From Glycine soja (lineage: Eukaryota > Streptophyta > Magnoliopsida > Fabales > Fabaceae): 64,000 bases of DNA. A program made the translations under genes and the position numbers. The stretch covers positions 6,931,261 to 6,995,260 of the forward strand of contig NC_041002.1 in NCBI RefSeq assembly GCF_004193775.1, given 5' to 3'. Below, piece by piece: positions 1 through 11,645 of the stretch. The notes under the pieces are model-generated. The model ran no database searches, was not told the DNA's origin, and saw only the letters and a list, made by a program, of their open reading frames with translations. Every line of letters begins with the position of its first letter. Within the stretch, counting starts at the first letter, position 1.

Positions 1-24
1 TGCTGATTTTCATCACTTTTGCAG

Positions 25-472
25 TGCATCAGACAACAACCTGATTTGAGTATCCATGCCTTACTTTGGCGTCATTGAAGAAATATGGGAGGTTGATTAT
101 AGTGAATTTGGAGTGTCTGCTTTTAAGTGTAAGTGGGTTAATGGGAAGACTGGTGTGCATGAAGATCCATTGGGATTTACTTTAGTAGACCTTAACAATG
201 TGGCTTACATGGACAAACCTTTTGTTATGGCAGAATAAGCCAGACAAGTTTTTTACGTCGAAGACCCATGTGATTCAAGATTGTCGGTGGTTCTAAAAGG
301 AAGACCAAGTGGTATCAGTAACCATAATGATGATTCAACCCTTGACATTTGTGAGACGCCTACTTTTTCCCAACGAATGCCTTCTATGAATGAAGATGAT
401 GGCGTTGATGATGTACATGCAAATCGTATAAATCATGATGAAGGTTTATGGGAGAATATTCCTACATAACAA
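25..472 (+). pseudogene. TNP2-type CACTA transposase, C-terminal exon (DUF4216)
   Basis: An exon-like stretch follows a splice-acceptor-like ttttgcag at 17-24. The reading frame gives the start of a DUF4216 domain (Y-F-G-V-I-E-E-I-W-E-V-D-Y, then F-K-C-K-W-V and D-P-L-G-F-T-L-V-D) and continues through A-R-Q-V-F-Y-V-E-D-P, the usual end of TNP2 transposases. Two stops break the frame: TGA at 47-49 and TAA at 236-238. The second sits where the family has Gln, so a CAA-to-TAA change is likely. An acidic Asn/Asp-rich tail ends at about 467. The catalytic part of the transposase lies left of the window. The family is secure and the copy is non-functional. Confidence 0.85.
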
Positions 473-582
473 ACTTTTATTAAAGTAATGTATTTTTTTC
501 TGGCAATTTACAATTTGTTTTGTATTGAGTATATGTTTAATCGTTGTACATTACTAATTATTACTTTTATTTGCACAGGGTC

Positions 583-3575
583 ATGGCCACATCTCCGAGG
601 TCTCCTCCGCATTTCGATGGTCAGTCAAAGGCCACTTCCAAGAGGAGTAGACAATCGACATGGCTAAGAAGCTTGACTTTAAGAACTGTCGATCAACCAA
701 GACCAATAGTTAATGTAAATCCCGGTACTGGGAGAGGATCAGGCCTTCACAAGTAAAAGTTCCATAATTATCTGAGGGTAGTAGCTCAAGAAAAGATTCC
801 TATTGTACACAACAACTAGAAAGATGCACCTGAATCTCTAAAGGACCTAGTATGAGATGACATTTTGGTAAGTCCATTGATACATTTTGTGTTTAATTTT
901 TTAGTTGTATTTTTAAACCAAATGTTTACATCGACTAAATGTAACACAACATTATCTTATGCAGGCTAAATTTGATATCCTAGAAGCACCAAATGCGAAG
1001 AAGAAGGATCGCGCAAGTAGTATAAAATGATAAGAATCGAATATCGAACTCTTGGGGAACTTGTGTTACTTGGTAAAGCTATATTCAGTGAATAGGTGTC
1101 TAGTATGAAAAGAGATGTGTCAACTATGCACAGGTATGTAAACTAACTATTAAAAGGAAAATCACGTGAGTAATGATGTGTAAAGACAAGTAGACAACAC
1201 GTTGGTCTTCCTATTAGGTGTTTGATGTTAAAAGGATATTTTTTACTTAACAATGCTCATGTGTTCTATGGTGTCTCCTGAAATGCTAAACCCCGATTCC
1301 TCATGATAGTCTAGTCTAATCCTGATCAAGCATCGTCCTCAGATTCCTCTTGTTGGACTAAACTCGACCAGAACCGCATTAAGACAAACATACATCTACA
1401 GATTCCTCATGAGAGGTTGTCGTACCCCGATCCCTCGTGATAATACGATAAACTAGCCTTGTCCTATCAAGTTCTAAGAATCAGACCAGTTTCTGCTATT
1501 GAATGATCCTAACAAAGCATGCATCTACATGATCAGGGAAAACACACACTAAAATGACGTACTGATAGCACAGAGAACACATAAAACATCATTAAATAGA
1601 TATACAAGTATTTACATCAAGTACCTACAAGGAAGAACCAACAGAGGATTTAGCTCTCCATATCTGGGAAGCTTCCTTTACAACAAAAAGAAGAGAAAAA
1701 TGAAGGATTGAAGAAATACAAGTAGTGGGGATGTCTCCTCCACCTCTAGAACCTCACAATCACTCACAGACTCATCTCATGCTCTCAGGATGACTTCCTC
1801 TTCTCACTTATTTCTCTGCCAGTCTTCTCACAGCAAAATCTCTCAAAACTCTCTGAAACTTGGACCTTTCTCTCTCTAGAAATCTCTAAACATGCAAAAG
1901 CTTCAAGAATTTCCCAAACTCCCTTCCAAAATCTGATTTCAGGCTTAAATAGGTGGCTTTGTTTGTGCTAGCGCGCTTAGCGCGACTATGGACCACTCAG
2001 GGCGCATTAGTGGATTTCGGCTTAGTGCGTGCTTTTCTCGCTCAGCGGATGGACTGAAGCGGTGCACTTAGTGGGATGACCCTTCGCTCAGCGCAAATGC
2101 ACAACTCATCCTTCTTTCGGATTCTTCCTTGCGCTCAGCCGAGGAGTGTTGCGCTCAGCGGATGGCTCGCTAAGCCAGAAGATTGGCTTAGCAAGTGGAT
2201 GAAAATCAACACTTCACTAACTTGCCTAATTAACCTGAAATTGAGAGGAAATGGATATTAAACACACAAAATGGGAGTACTAAGTATTTATTACCTATCT
2301 TTAACAAAAAGTAATTACAACACTACAAAATAACCATAAATTGGAGGAGTTTCATACAATTCACACAGGTTTTATACTCAAAAGTTAGTCGTATTCATTG
2401 ACTAACAGAAGGTCATGTCAATGGTGGCGACAAGATGGAGGCAATTTAAGTTCACCCTCACTAGAAAATTTGTGTTTGCTAACACTGACGGCCAACAAAC
2501 ACATGATCCTTCATCAAAATATGGTCTAGATCTTGAAACTTGGAAAGAATTTGCTGCAACCCGCCAAACACCTAACTAGGAGGTTAGATGTGCATGCGTG
2601 TAACTTGAAATATCATTTGTCCCATTTAACATTTCAATTAAATTCAATTGATGGAAATTATATATGCGCCATGACAGGGTATCAGGAAATGGGCACAGGA
2701 AATTCAAAAACACAATGACTGCCCCCACGTACTATCTCGTGGGGGTTATGATTTGCTTGAGAAGAAGCTATTAGACGAGAAAAGAAGGAGACTACAAGAG
2801 GAGGCAATGCTGACTGAAAATACAACAATTATTGACAACCCCCATCTCCAATTCAAAGACATGTTAAATGGAAGGTGGCCCGCACCAAGCGTTATGGCCA
2901 TATGACATCTCAATCGGCACAAGAAATATCTGATAAAATAGTGAGTTAACGATTATTATTGATTTTAAATGTTTTGTTAATTTAATAATAACAATTACCG
3001 TATTTGATGTATGTTTGTCACCTCCTTCATGTAGGACTCCTTAGAAGAGTAGACTGTGCAGGGTAGCTTTGTTCTCCATGGTCGTGACGACATACTTAAC
3101 ACTGTCATTGGGAAACTTGACCATGGAGGTCATGTGCGTGCAGCGGGGTTGGGTGTGATGATTATTCAATACTATGGAAGGGCATCGCGTGGCTCCAACA
3201 ACTCCTCTACATCCATCAGCCAACAATAGTTGGTTGAGATAATTGGAAGCCTTAAGGAACAGTGGAGAAATGAGATTATCAGAAACCTTAAGGAAGAAAT
3301 GAGGACTCAAATTGAAGAAGAAAACAGAAGGAGCCTAGAGAAAATGAAACAAGAGTTGAAAGAGGCCATAAAAATAGAGTTCTCACAAAGGGGATCGCAG
3401 TACTCACCCCCAATTGAGCTAGACATACAACAATTGGGTTTACATGTCAGCACAAAAGGAAGTAATGTCGAAACTGGTGTGAACCCTTCAGGGGAAGAAA
3501 ATGTTGTTGATGTCATACCGACTATGGATTGTATGTGCAACGTGATTGTGGTACATAGTTGGTGTCATTGGTAAA
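583..3575 (+). pseudogene. CACTA second gene, N-terminal part (Ptta/En/Spm, Transposase_24-like)
   Basis: The likely start is ATG 583, just after a ttgcacag acceptor-like site. Exon pieces read as the plant En/Spm-type protein: a basic Ser/Arg-rich start, a segment near 770-850 like I-P-I-V-H-N-N, the block V-A-T-R-W-R-Q-F-K-F at 2413-2450, W-K-E-F-A-A-T-R near 2545, a Lys/Glu-rich stretch near 2755-2810, G-S-F-V-L-H-G-R-D-D-I near 3060, H-V-R-A-A-G-L-G-V at 3130-3160, and a charged coiled-coil-like segment at 3230-3390. Stops occur at 757-759 and near 2578 and 3046. An LTR-like insertion (1219-2407) splits the exons. The gene appears to continue into the protease part at 3597-5463, as in related plant CACTA elements. 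Confidence 0.7.
1219..2407. mobile_element. LTR-like insertion in CACTA gene (probable solo LTR)
   Basis: About 1.19 kb unlike its surroundings separates two homologous parts of the CACTA gene. It starts TGTTT and ends CTAACA, so it has TG...CA ends. Its interior has GC-rich stretches with repeated gcgctcagcg/gcttagcg motifs at 1970-2190. I recognise this style from soybean gypsy LTRs read in reverse. Flanking 5-mers (ttagg left, gaagg right) match at only 3 of 5 positions, so the target duplication is doubtful and the borders are approximate. No coding sequence was recognised inside. Confidence 0.5.
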
Positions 3576-3596
3576 AATACTTGAGGGGGGGGGGGG

Positions 3597-5463
3597 TCTA
3601 CCATACACAATGTGGCTTATGCAGATGATGGTGTAAGGGTGAGTGTTGAAAAAGTAATCAACTGTGATGCTGAAGTCCCGTACCCCACGTTAGAAATACA
3701 ATATGTGGGGCAGACCCTTGACACATTCATTGCATGACCGACACAGCTTGTGAAAGTTGTATCACAAGAGGTAATGTTTATTTTGCCGTACATGAATTAA
3801 AACAATTGTAGATTAGACATAAATAAGTTACTAACATCAGTTAAATTGTTGTTTTCATTAACCATATAGGATGCACAACTTACTCCAAACAAAGTGGTTG
3901 CACATGCCCCAACGTCATTTGATGTGGAGGCAGATGATCCTTTGTGTGGGCTAATTAGGAGCCTTTGTGATATTTACAACAAGCCTGTGCAATTTATGTT
4001 TGATGGGACTAAATTTGGGATTGCAGATGTAGCTACATCGATCTTCCTAACATATTCTAATGTTAGTGAAATAATATCAGGTGACAAATGTTTGAACATA
4101 TTTGTACTACAGTTATGGATGATGTAAGTAAATTCCTTATTTCTTCACTATTAATTATTATTCATTATGATATGCATGATTATCTTTTTTAATTTCAAAT
4201 GTCATTAATAGGTTTATTGATGTGAACCTGACTAGGAGCGGATCATTTGTTACAGGCTACGGAGTTTTGGATGACGCCACTTCCAGTGAAGGAAGATAAG
4301 TCAGGATAGACGCCACAAGGATTACCTTGATAAGTCTGAGATTGGTTCAACAAGGAACCCAGAGAGAAGATCTCACCAAATTTTATCAAATGTCAAAAGT
4401 CTTTTTATTGAAAACAAAAACCAATACTTATAGTGTATCTGAACAAAAGATAAAAATAGACATGGACCTTCTAAACAGTTTGGGCCAAAATTACAATAAA
4501 TAAAAATTATAACTAAAAAACATATTTAACTTGGGCCTTCAAATTAGTTTGGGCTTTCAGCAACAATTAATAGTCTTGATAGTGTCTCTGCCTCTGGGCC
4601 TTCATCCTTCTCCACTTGGGCCTTCATCCTTCTCCACTCGAGGGCTTTGTCCTTCTCCACTTAGTTCAAGCTTGGGTCATGGTTCCATGTATGCATTCCT
4701 TAAGCCATAGTCCTTACACAATGCAAAGGATAGACGTGGTGAATGCCAACAATACATTGAAACATGGCTTAAGGAATCCCAATGAGAGGTGTACCTCGAA
4801 GCTTACTTATATCAATAAGTTGTCCTTTGTCAAATGACTATAAGCAATGTTTGTGTTATACCTATGTAATTCATTTGAAATTCAGGGCCCATTGGCAGCT
4901 GGTTGCTTTGTGTCCTATGCAAGATGTTGTCGTTTGGTTCTGTTCGTTGCGTAAGAAGCCCAATATTCATATCAAAGCTGCAATCAACAAGTTAAGTGTT
5001 AACATAGAAGATATAATGTGGTCTTATTAAATGTTCATGCATAAATATGTTGTCCTTCTATATACGTTGATGTTTTTTTGTAAGCAGTGCAATGAACAAA
5101 TTAAAGACTACTTTGCATGGTGATACTAAGCAAGCTGGACCTAAGTGGATTGAAGTTAAGGTTAGTCATATCATCTATGGGTTATTTTGCATGGTGATGT
5201 TTTCATATTAAATGTAGAGTCATGTTCAAACCGGAGGTTTTGAGTGTGGATATTACATTATGCATTGGATGTGGAACATAGTAAGCGGGGAGTTAAAGAC
5301 TAATTGGACCATGGTATATATACAGTTAAATCTGTTATTTGTTGAGTATCAGTTGTACTTCATTTTTAATCTATGTCACTAACTGATATATATTATAACT
5401 TGTAGTGGTATGGTGATGGCACGCCGTTAGACAAGGAGACAATGACAACAATTCGTAAGAAAT
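3597..5463 (+). pseudogene. CACTA-borne Ulp1/SENP-like cysteine protease (Peptidase C48) region
   Basis: This is the second half of the CACTA gene. A segment at 3600-4265 (H-N-V-A-Y-A-D-D near 3608, D-V-E-A-D-D-P-L-C-G-L near 3920, F-D-G-T-K-F-G-I near 4000) leads into a Ulp1-type C-terminal domain at 4670-5463. The catalytic His block reads H-W-Q-L-V-A-L-C-P near 4893, and the catalytic Cys block reads C-G-Y-Y-I-M-H-W-M-W-N-I-V at 5243-5280. The last exon starts near 5405 (W-Y-G-D-G-T-P-L-D) after a GT-AG-like intron. Ulp1 enzymes process or remove SUMO-like proteins; CACTA and MULE elements often carry such domains and their role there is unknown. Stops, shifts and an insertion at about 4265-4665 inactivate it. 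Confidence 0.75.
4265..4665. mobile_element. Insertion of unidentified repeat in the Ulp1-like gene
   Basis: The reading frame of the CACTA protein is lost after about 4265 and resumes near 4666. The intervening 400 bp has no coding similarity I recognise. It contains a short imperfect tandem repeat (gggccttcatccttctccactt and variants, about 4598-4660). The borders were judged only from loss of homology, and no target duplication was found. Confidence 0.4.
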
Positions 5464-7300
5464 AAGCAGCATATTTTTTAAAACATAAAGACATGTTGTG
5501 TAGAAAGACTTAATCATGACTTAGGAAGAACGAATTACATTTTATTCGATAGAATTGGTCAAATATTGTAAACAAATTTGTACTATTATTGACGATTATG
5601 TGAATAAATATATTACATTGTTGTGAGGTGTTTTCCTTTACTGCGAATGTTTCAAGTTTTTGTTCACATTGCTATCCATGTATTATCAATTTAATTACTT
5701 TGTGATTGTAATTTCCCTAACGGACTGAAATACATTAATTTGACACTATTGTTAAGCTTGTTACTGGCCTATGTGTACCAGCAGTGGTGTTTGATGTGTA
5801 TGCCAGTCTTGGTATTCTTGTAAGTATTATTGTTTGTGGAGCAGCCTATGGATTTCTTCCACCCATATTGGCTACCTTTGAAGATGTACACCAACGAAAG
5901 GTGACAAATTTATCCACAGGCAATTCATTGTATTTGTTAAATTAGTTACTACTGAACTTTATTTGCTTCTCCTTCTAAGTGTTGTTTTTTGATTTTGGTA
6001 AAAATCGGTGGCAGGTTTGTCAATAACAGAGGCTGAAGAGTCTTCTCAACCTTGTGTCCTCCTTCTGCTAGTCCCTCACTCTATCCAATGCCTATATATG
6101 AGGAGGCTTCTAATCATAGGTATTGTTTAATATTGGTATGTGTATTCTTTCATTGTTTTTTGGTAGATTTGTGCTTCATAAGTTATGTGATTTTGTTGCA
6201 GAGCCCTTGTAAGAAATATGGGTCAAATTTAATTTTCATGTGGAAGTCATATAAGGGATGTGATTGCAACTTTGAGCATTCCCGAGTATGACATTGAACG
6301 TTTTCAAGGGATTTTAGAAGTTGAGGTAGAATGGTTATTGTAGTGAATATTCAAATTGGTTATTTGGGTAACATGATGTTGGCAATAGATTAAATTTCCT
6401 ATATTGTTATTGTTCCGTTACATTAAGAATATCCAATGATATCGTTATCTACTGAATTGAGTCTTGTCCAATAAACAGGTTCTTACAAAATCAGTTAAAG
6501 GCCACTAACTAAGTATGATTCCATTATGTCTTATATCAACTAAGTGCGCTTGACTGATTTTAATTTTCATTTTTGTATTTTAAGTTGGATTACTATTGTG
6601 CATTGTCAGAGTTGATGCCGGTTGGCCTTATCTCTTTGCTATTGGCACAAAGTGCAAGGTGGATCTATGAAATTTGTGTCAATTCGTCCCAATCTAGCAA
6701 ACATTGATTATATTTGTTATGAGCAAGACCTCGGCATCAATGAGAATATGATTCATCAAAGCTTCTCCTCCTCCTCCTCCTCCTCCTCCTCCCCTCAAGA
6801 AATTAATAGTGAAGCATTCAACCAATGCGGAGAGGTATCAATCTAATGCAAAGTGATTTCTGCCTTCACAAAAAATTCATTTTCAATAAATAAATTACTT
6901 GTAGACCCTCGACTTGTGAACCATTTCTTTTGTATGAGGGTCTTGAGCAACTACACTGGTTCCTATTTCTTTGAGCAGATGCACCGGTTCCTACCTCAAC
7001 CATTTCTTTGAGTAGTTGCACCGGTTCCTATTTGTTGTCGGGATGACTCATGTTCTGTATATTTGTGTGGTTGTTGGTTTAGCAATGAGCAAGGTCAGTC
7101 ATCATAATTTCCACCTTATTATATAGGACTATGTACATCATTTGTGGTTGCCACATTTATAAAATCACGTTAGTAGAATAAAAATTGGAAATTCAGCCAA
7201 AAAAATAATAACAATTGGATTCATTATGGCCTCATTACTCGTTATTCAGCTTGACCTTTGCTTCTCCATTGTGTGAACAGAAGATGAAGAGTGATTAAAA
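5464..7300 (+). other. CACTA interior: exon-like pieces of unknown origin
   Basis: No gene could be named here. Short open stretches with plausible GT-AG borders occur, for example around 6045-6120 joined to 6203-6330, and 6620-6846 with a Ser run encoded by (TCC)n at about 6766-6792. Since the next two blocks are captured host-gene fragments, these may also be captured exons, but I could not identify a source. A degenerate repeat of ttgagcag/ttgcaccggttcctatttc occurs two to three times at 6943-7037. Confidence 0.4.
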
Positions 7301-7308
7301 TGCTATAG

Positions 7309-7810
7309 GAAGTAGCACAGGGCCAGATAATTGGTGGCGTATCAACGTTTATGGAAAACATGTGGGGATGGAACACTACAATCTCCTATTGATCTGCTTT
7401 ACCAAAGGGTAGAAGAGCTTCATCAATTGGGTAAACTTAAGAAAGTTTATAAATCAACTCTTGCTTCGTCAACTTTGTGCTTAATTTTTTGACAATTGGA
7501 ATGGAAAGGAGATGCAGACCAGCTTAACATAAATGAAACTTACTACAATCTAACTCAATGTCATTGGCATACACCTTCAGAGCACACGTTGAATGGAACA
7601 AAGTGAGTTTGCCATTTTTCATTTAGCTTCTTTAACTTCTTCATGCAGTGCTAAGGAAACTCTTTAGGTGTGGCTTTGCATGATTCTCCATATAAATATA
7701 CATGTCTTCTATTTGTTATTTAGGTTTGACTTGGAATTGCATGTAGTCCATATATACAACCTCTAAAGGAGACTTGGTTGTTATTGGAATATTGTACTGT
7801 AGTGTCTTAT
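7309..7810 (+). pseudogene. Captured fragment of an alpha-type carbonic anhydrase gene
   Basis: Alpha carbonic anhydrases hydrate CO2 to bicarbonate using zinc held by three His. The frame starting near 7351 reads W-K-T-C-G-D-G-T-L-Q-S-P-I-D-L, the family's N-terminal signature; G-P-D-N-W just upstream (7321) is in another frame. A later exon (7501-7603) has W-K-G-D-A-D-Q, then [10 protein letters not shown], the two zinc His plus the S-E-H motif. A GT-AG intron (about 7604-7723, aag|gtgagt...tttag|gtttg) is retained. The next exon gives F-D-L-E-L-H-V-V-H, including the third zinc His. The gene's ends are missing and frameshifts and stops are present. The retained intron points to DNA-level capture rather than retroposition. 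Confidence 0.8.
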
Positions 7811-7904
7811 TTACACCCAATATAGCCTTTTGTATCAGCACTATTGTTAGAGTTAAAAATTAGCAATGATAAGCTTGGCTTAGTGTTATGATTTCCACAA
7901 CAGA

Positions 7905-8172
7905 CTTTGGACCGATGAGGATGTGTGGATGATATCAGTCGAGACCCCAATGGTGTTCGCGAAGGCCTGTGAAATGTTCATGAAGAAGCTCACAATGAGG
8001 GGTTGGGCTAATGTCGAAATTCACAAAGGAAATATGATATTGTCCCTAGGGATGTAGTCATACAAAGAACAGGCACTGCTCCAACACAGAATGTTGGTTT
8101 GAATATGCCACCTTAGCAGAATGTTGCAGGCACTACATATGATGATGCTCCAACAATGGTCATGGGTAATTA
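7905..8172 (+). pseudogene. Captured fragment of an NF-Y subunit C (NF-YC) gene
   Basis: NF-YC is the histone-fold subunit of the CCAAT-binding factor NF-Y. From 7914 the frame reads D-E-D-V-W-M-I-S-V-E-T-P-M-V-F-A-K-A-C-E-M-F. This closely follows the NF-YC core (family: D-E-D-V-R-M-I-S-A-E-A-P-x-x-F-A-K-A-C-E-x-F). It continues into L-T-M-R-G-W, and a shifted frame near 8034 reads D-I-V-P-R-D, the usual end of the histone fold, followed by a Thr/Pro/Gln-rich tail. The middle K-R-R-T-L-Q-x-N-D segment is missing and a frameshift follows, so this is a fragment with an internal deletion. It lies 0.1 kb from the carbonic anhydrase fragment inside the CACTA element. Confidence 0.7.
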
Positions 8173-8636
8173 ATGAATGATACATGTAATTATTGAACGA
8201 TATTGGTGTAAGGTAAAAAAATTCAGCTTCAAATGAGATCTTTGCTTTTGTTTTTCCATTATTATGTTTAAGTACTGGATTTAATAGTTCTCATTTGAAT
8301 TGAATATTTAGAAAAGTATGAATCTAAATTCATACTTGATCTGTTTTTCTTGGAAACTTCAACCTTGAAGGATAATTAACTCAAGGGTTGCTTTTAAGTA
8401 AAAGGTTCTGCACTTGTTTCAATAATTCCTGGTGTTGTGCATGTTGCGTAATTCCATAGTAGCATCACGGACACATACAATTTGTGATGAATATTATAAG
8501 GATTAAATAGCTCCTATTACAAATGTGTGCTATTCTGAATGGATGACATTCTATTTTTTAAGCCTATAATCATGATTTTGATTATATGTATTTATGAAAT
8601 ATGCTTATCTTTAAGGCTTAATCATATAGGTGCAGT

Positions 8637-9240
8637 TCAATGCTACCATTAAAGGAACGCATTCAAAGATGGTTATTATTAGCGAATAACCATCATTGAA
8701 TGATATCATTTCTACGACGGTGTATACTTAATAAACGTCTTAGAATGGTGTCATTCAAAGATGGTTTTTATGTTAACACCGTTGTAGAATGATACCATGC
8801 AACGACAATGTTTATGATAAACCCGACTTTGAATATTGTCCATTTTAAGACGATTTTAAGATAAACACCGTCGTATGATGTAACCATTCAAAGTCAGGTT
8901 TTATGACAAACACCGTCGTTGAATGATACTATGTTATGATGGTGTTTACTATAAAATCGTCTTAGAATGGTCAACATTCAAAGTCGGGTTTATCATAAAC
9001 ACTATCGTTTAATAATACCATTTTACGACGGTGTTAACGTAAAAACCGTCTTTGAATGGTTACTTGCAAAGACGGTGTTGAAATAAAAAAGCATCTTTGT
9101 ATCGTTGACTCTTTCAAAACGGTGGTTTATTGATCGTCATTGAAGGTCTTTGCTTTCAACGAGGACAACTTCAAAGGGAATGTAGAATCGACGTAGAACA
9201 TCGCTAATAACCGATGTAGAAAGTGTTTTCTACACTATTG
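8637..9240 (+). repeat. CACTA subterminal repeat array and right end
   Basis: The stretch consists of many short direct and inverted copies of a motif like ACGACGGTGTTTA / TAAACACCGTCGT, alternating with cattcaaagacgg / ccgtctttgaatg. Such arrays bind the TNPA-type protein of CACTA elements. The array ends at ccgatgtagaaagtgttttctacacta, which resembles a mutated CACTA terminal repeat. Confidence 0.75.
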
Positions 9241-11645
9241 ATGGTTGCAGACTTCTTGGCTAAATGGGGTTCCTCAAATGTTTCTCCACGTGCATGGAGC
9301 CCTACCCTCCTCCATATAGGATCTTTGATATTTTACTGGCTCACAGCTACTTGTTATTTATTATCTGTTCCTTTATTTTTGTGCCACACCCCAAAATACA
9401 TACACACAAATTACGTAAATAGCCCAATTAATTCAATAATGTGTTTGAATTATTTCTAATATATATTTTGATTTCTTTTCCCGAATAAAAAAAGAATGTT
9501 GGTAGTTTTGCAAAAATTTAGGGGTGTTTATTTTAGGATAAATTTTTTGGTCTAAAAAATAAAAGATCGCAAAGAATTATCTCAAATTTAATACGGAATA
9601 ATAAAATAATTAATCAGGAAATATTTCATTATGAGAATGTCATAACTTCATCTTCAACTAATATTTAATTAAGGCGGAAGGATATAAAAAATTATTTTCA
9701 TACGACAGAAATACTTTTTCTTGAATAAAAATCCAGAACTACCCTTCTTATAATCCATTAGCACACTGCCCTCTTAATATTGCTTCATGTTACGCCCTAC
9801 AATTTTTTTTTTTTCCACAAATTTTGTTTGCTCATGTTGTGCCAGTTTCTTTCTCATAATTTCATTCACTCTCAATACTCCTTGAGTAATCTCATTCGTG
9901 TTACCGCCAATTTCCTGCATGTTTTAATTATTTTTAACATATAAAAAATATTTCTAATAATTTTTAATAGTTAATCAATTTTATTTTTTTACATGAAAAA
10001 TACCAAAAATAACATTCTCATGTTATATTATCAGAAATAATATCCCTTGAACTAAAAAAAGTTATTCCTGAAACACACTTCTCCTTAATTAATAATTGTA
10101 GACAAATTTTAAAAATGTATCAATGGCACTGATGAATAGAACTATCAATTAGTTACATTGTACTGGTTAATTAAGATGCTCATAAATCTTCGATGACCAT
10201 TATATATAAACTAGTAAATCAGATTTCAATTGGATTTGATCATGTATTTAAGCTAAGAGTGGTTATCTTGAATTAGAGAAATGTAATATTCTTTATAATA
10301 TTTTTTATTTATCATTTGATTGAAAAATTAAATATATTTAACATCTTGAAAACATAATATTTTTTCTTTTTAATTTTTTGCATTAATATCTTAAAATAAA
10401 GAAATATTAACTATTTTTTTAAAAAAATTATGATATATTCGTAAGCATGCAATAAGAAGTCAAAAATATTTTTTTATTACAGAAACGTATTTAATTTATT
10501 TTGAAAAATTAAAAAATAATTTAAAATTAACTTTTTGAAGTAATTTAAAGCATCTAATAGCGTACATTATATTATCCTAAAAAGTACATTTATATACTTT
10601 TATACAATGTTATGAACCCATGATAGGCAATTTTTTTTAATGTCATTAATTTATTTTTGTTTATTGCTCTAACATATTCTTCACGAATGCCTACTTTTCG
10701 TTCTTGATAAGTGTACAAAATAATTATTAAAAAGGTAAAAAATTAAAAAAAATGATTTATATAAAATTTGCAATTTTACACTTTTAAAATGATAAAGTAA
10801 ATAAAAATAAAATTTTCATTTAAAAGGAAAAATAAAGAAAAGGATTTTATGTATGTCAGATTTCCAAACTACTACTCTAAACTTTCAAAGAATTAACCAA
10901 GAATGCTAGAGGTACTCTAACACTCTTCCTCAAAAAAGTTTTTATGACTTATTATAAATTATTTAAAATCGTTAATTTGGTTAGATTTTAGTTTTCATTT
11001 AATATAAATAAAAAAATCACTAAAAGAAAAACAAAATTTATAAAAAAAATATAATTTTTAATAAATTTTAACCGATTATTAAAATTTAGAAGTATATTTT
11101 TCTTAATCTGTATCATAATTTGCGCACTCTTCAAACAATCAAAATATTGAATTAGTTGATTTTCATTTCCTTTTTGTCCACAAACATTGAATAGCATATC
11201 GAACCATACAATCGTACATTTAATTCGTCGTCAGCAATTCAGAGAAAGAAATTAGTAAACAGAATTGGCATGTGAAATTTAATATCTTTATTGGTTGCTT
11301 CACCTACTTCTTCAATCTGTCACCTTGAAATTTCTCTCTGTTATTAATTAGGCTTTTACATTTTGTTCATTATTGCGTGTGTACTGCTAAATGCTCAATT
11401 TGGAGTTCGAAGAGGTGGAGTAGGTAAGGATCCATAGCTCGTTTTTTTCCTAAAATGGAGGATAGCAGATTTTTTTAATGCATAAATTTACTATGTGTTG
11501 AAAATTTCAAATAGTATAGCGAAAGCCAATAACAAATTTCATATAGAAAAACAAGTTATTTATGATGGACAAGTTTCATGACTTTCATGTAGTTGGAGGA
11601 GTATGAAAGTGAGCTCTGAGTCCAAATCTGGTGAGCGAACAAGCA
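9241..11645. other. AT-rich DNA, no gene seen
   Basis: This region is very AT-rich with many A and T runs and short unrelated open frames. A frame at 9223-9459 spans the CACTA border and a minus-strand frame at 10988-11197 is low complexity. Neither has a recognisable motif. I see no RNA gene, array or clear terminal repeat here. Confidence 0.6.

Larger units (their letters stand above)
1..9240 (+). mobile_element. CACTA (En/Spm) DNA transposon, 3' part
   Basis: The left end lies outside the window. In order, the element holds the end of a TNP2-type transposase, a second transposon gene with a Ulp1-like protease end, unidentified exon-like DNA, captured fragments of two host genes, and a dense subterminal repeat array closing near 9215-9240 in a damaged TIR-like sequence (gtgttttctacactat). 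The gene order and the subterminal array are typical of plant CACTA elements. At least two foreign insertions (1219-2407 and about 4265-4665) interrupt it. All genes carry stops or frameshifts, so it is a dead copy. The exact right border is uncertain because the last bases do not form a clean CACTA terminus. Confidence 0.8.
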
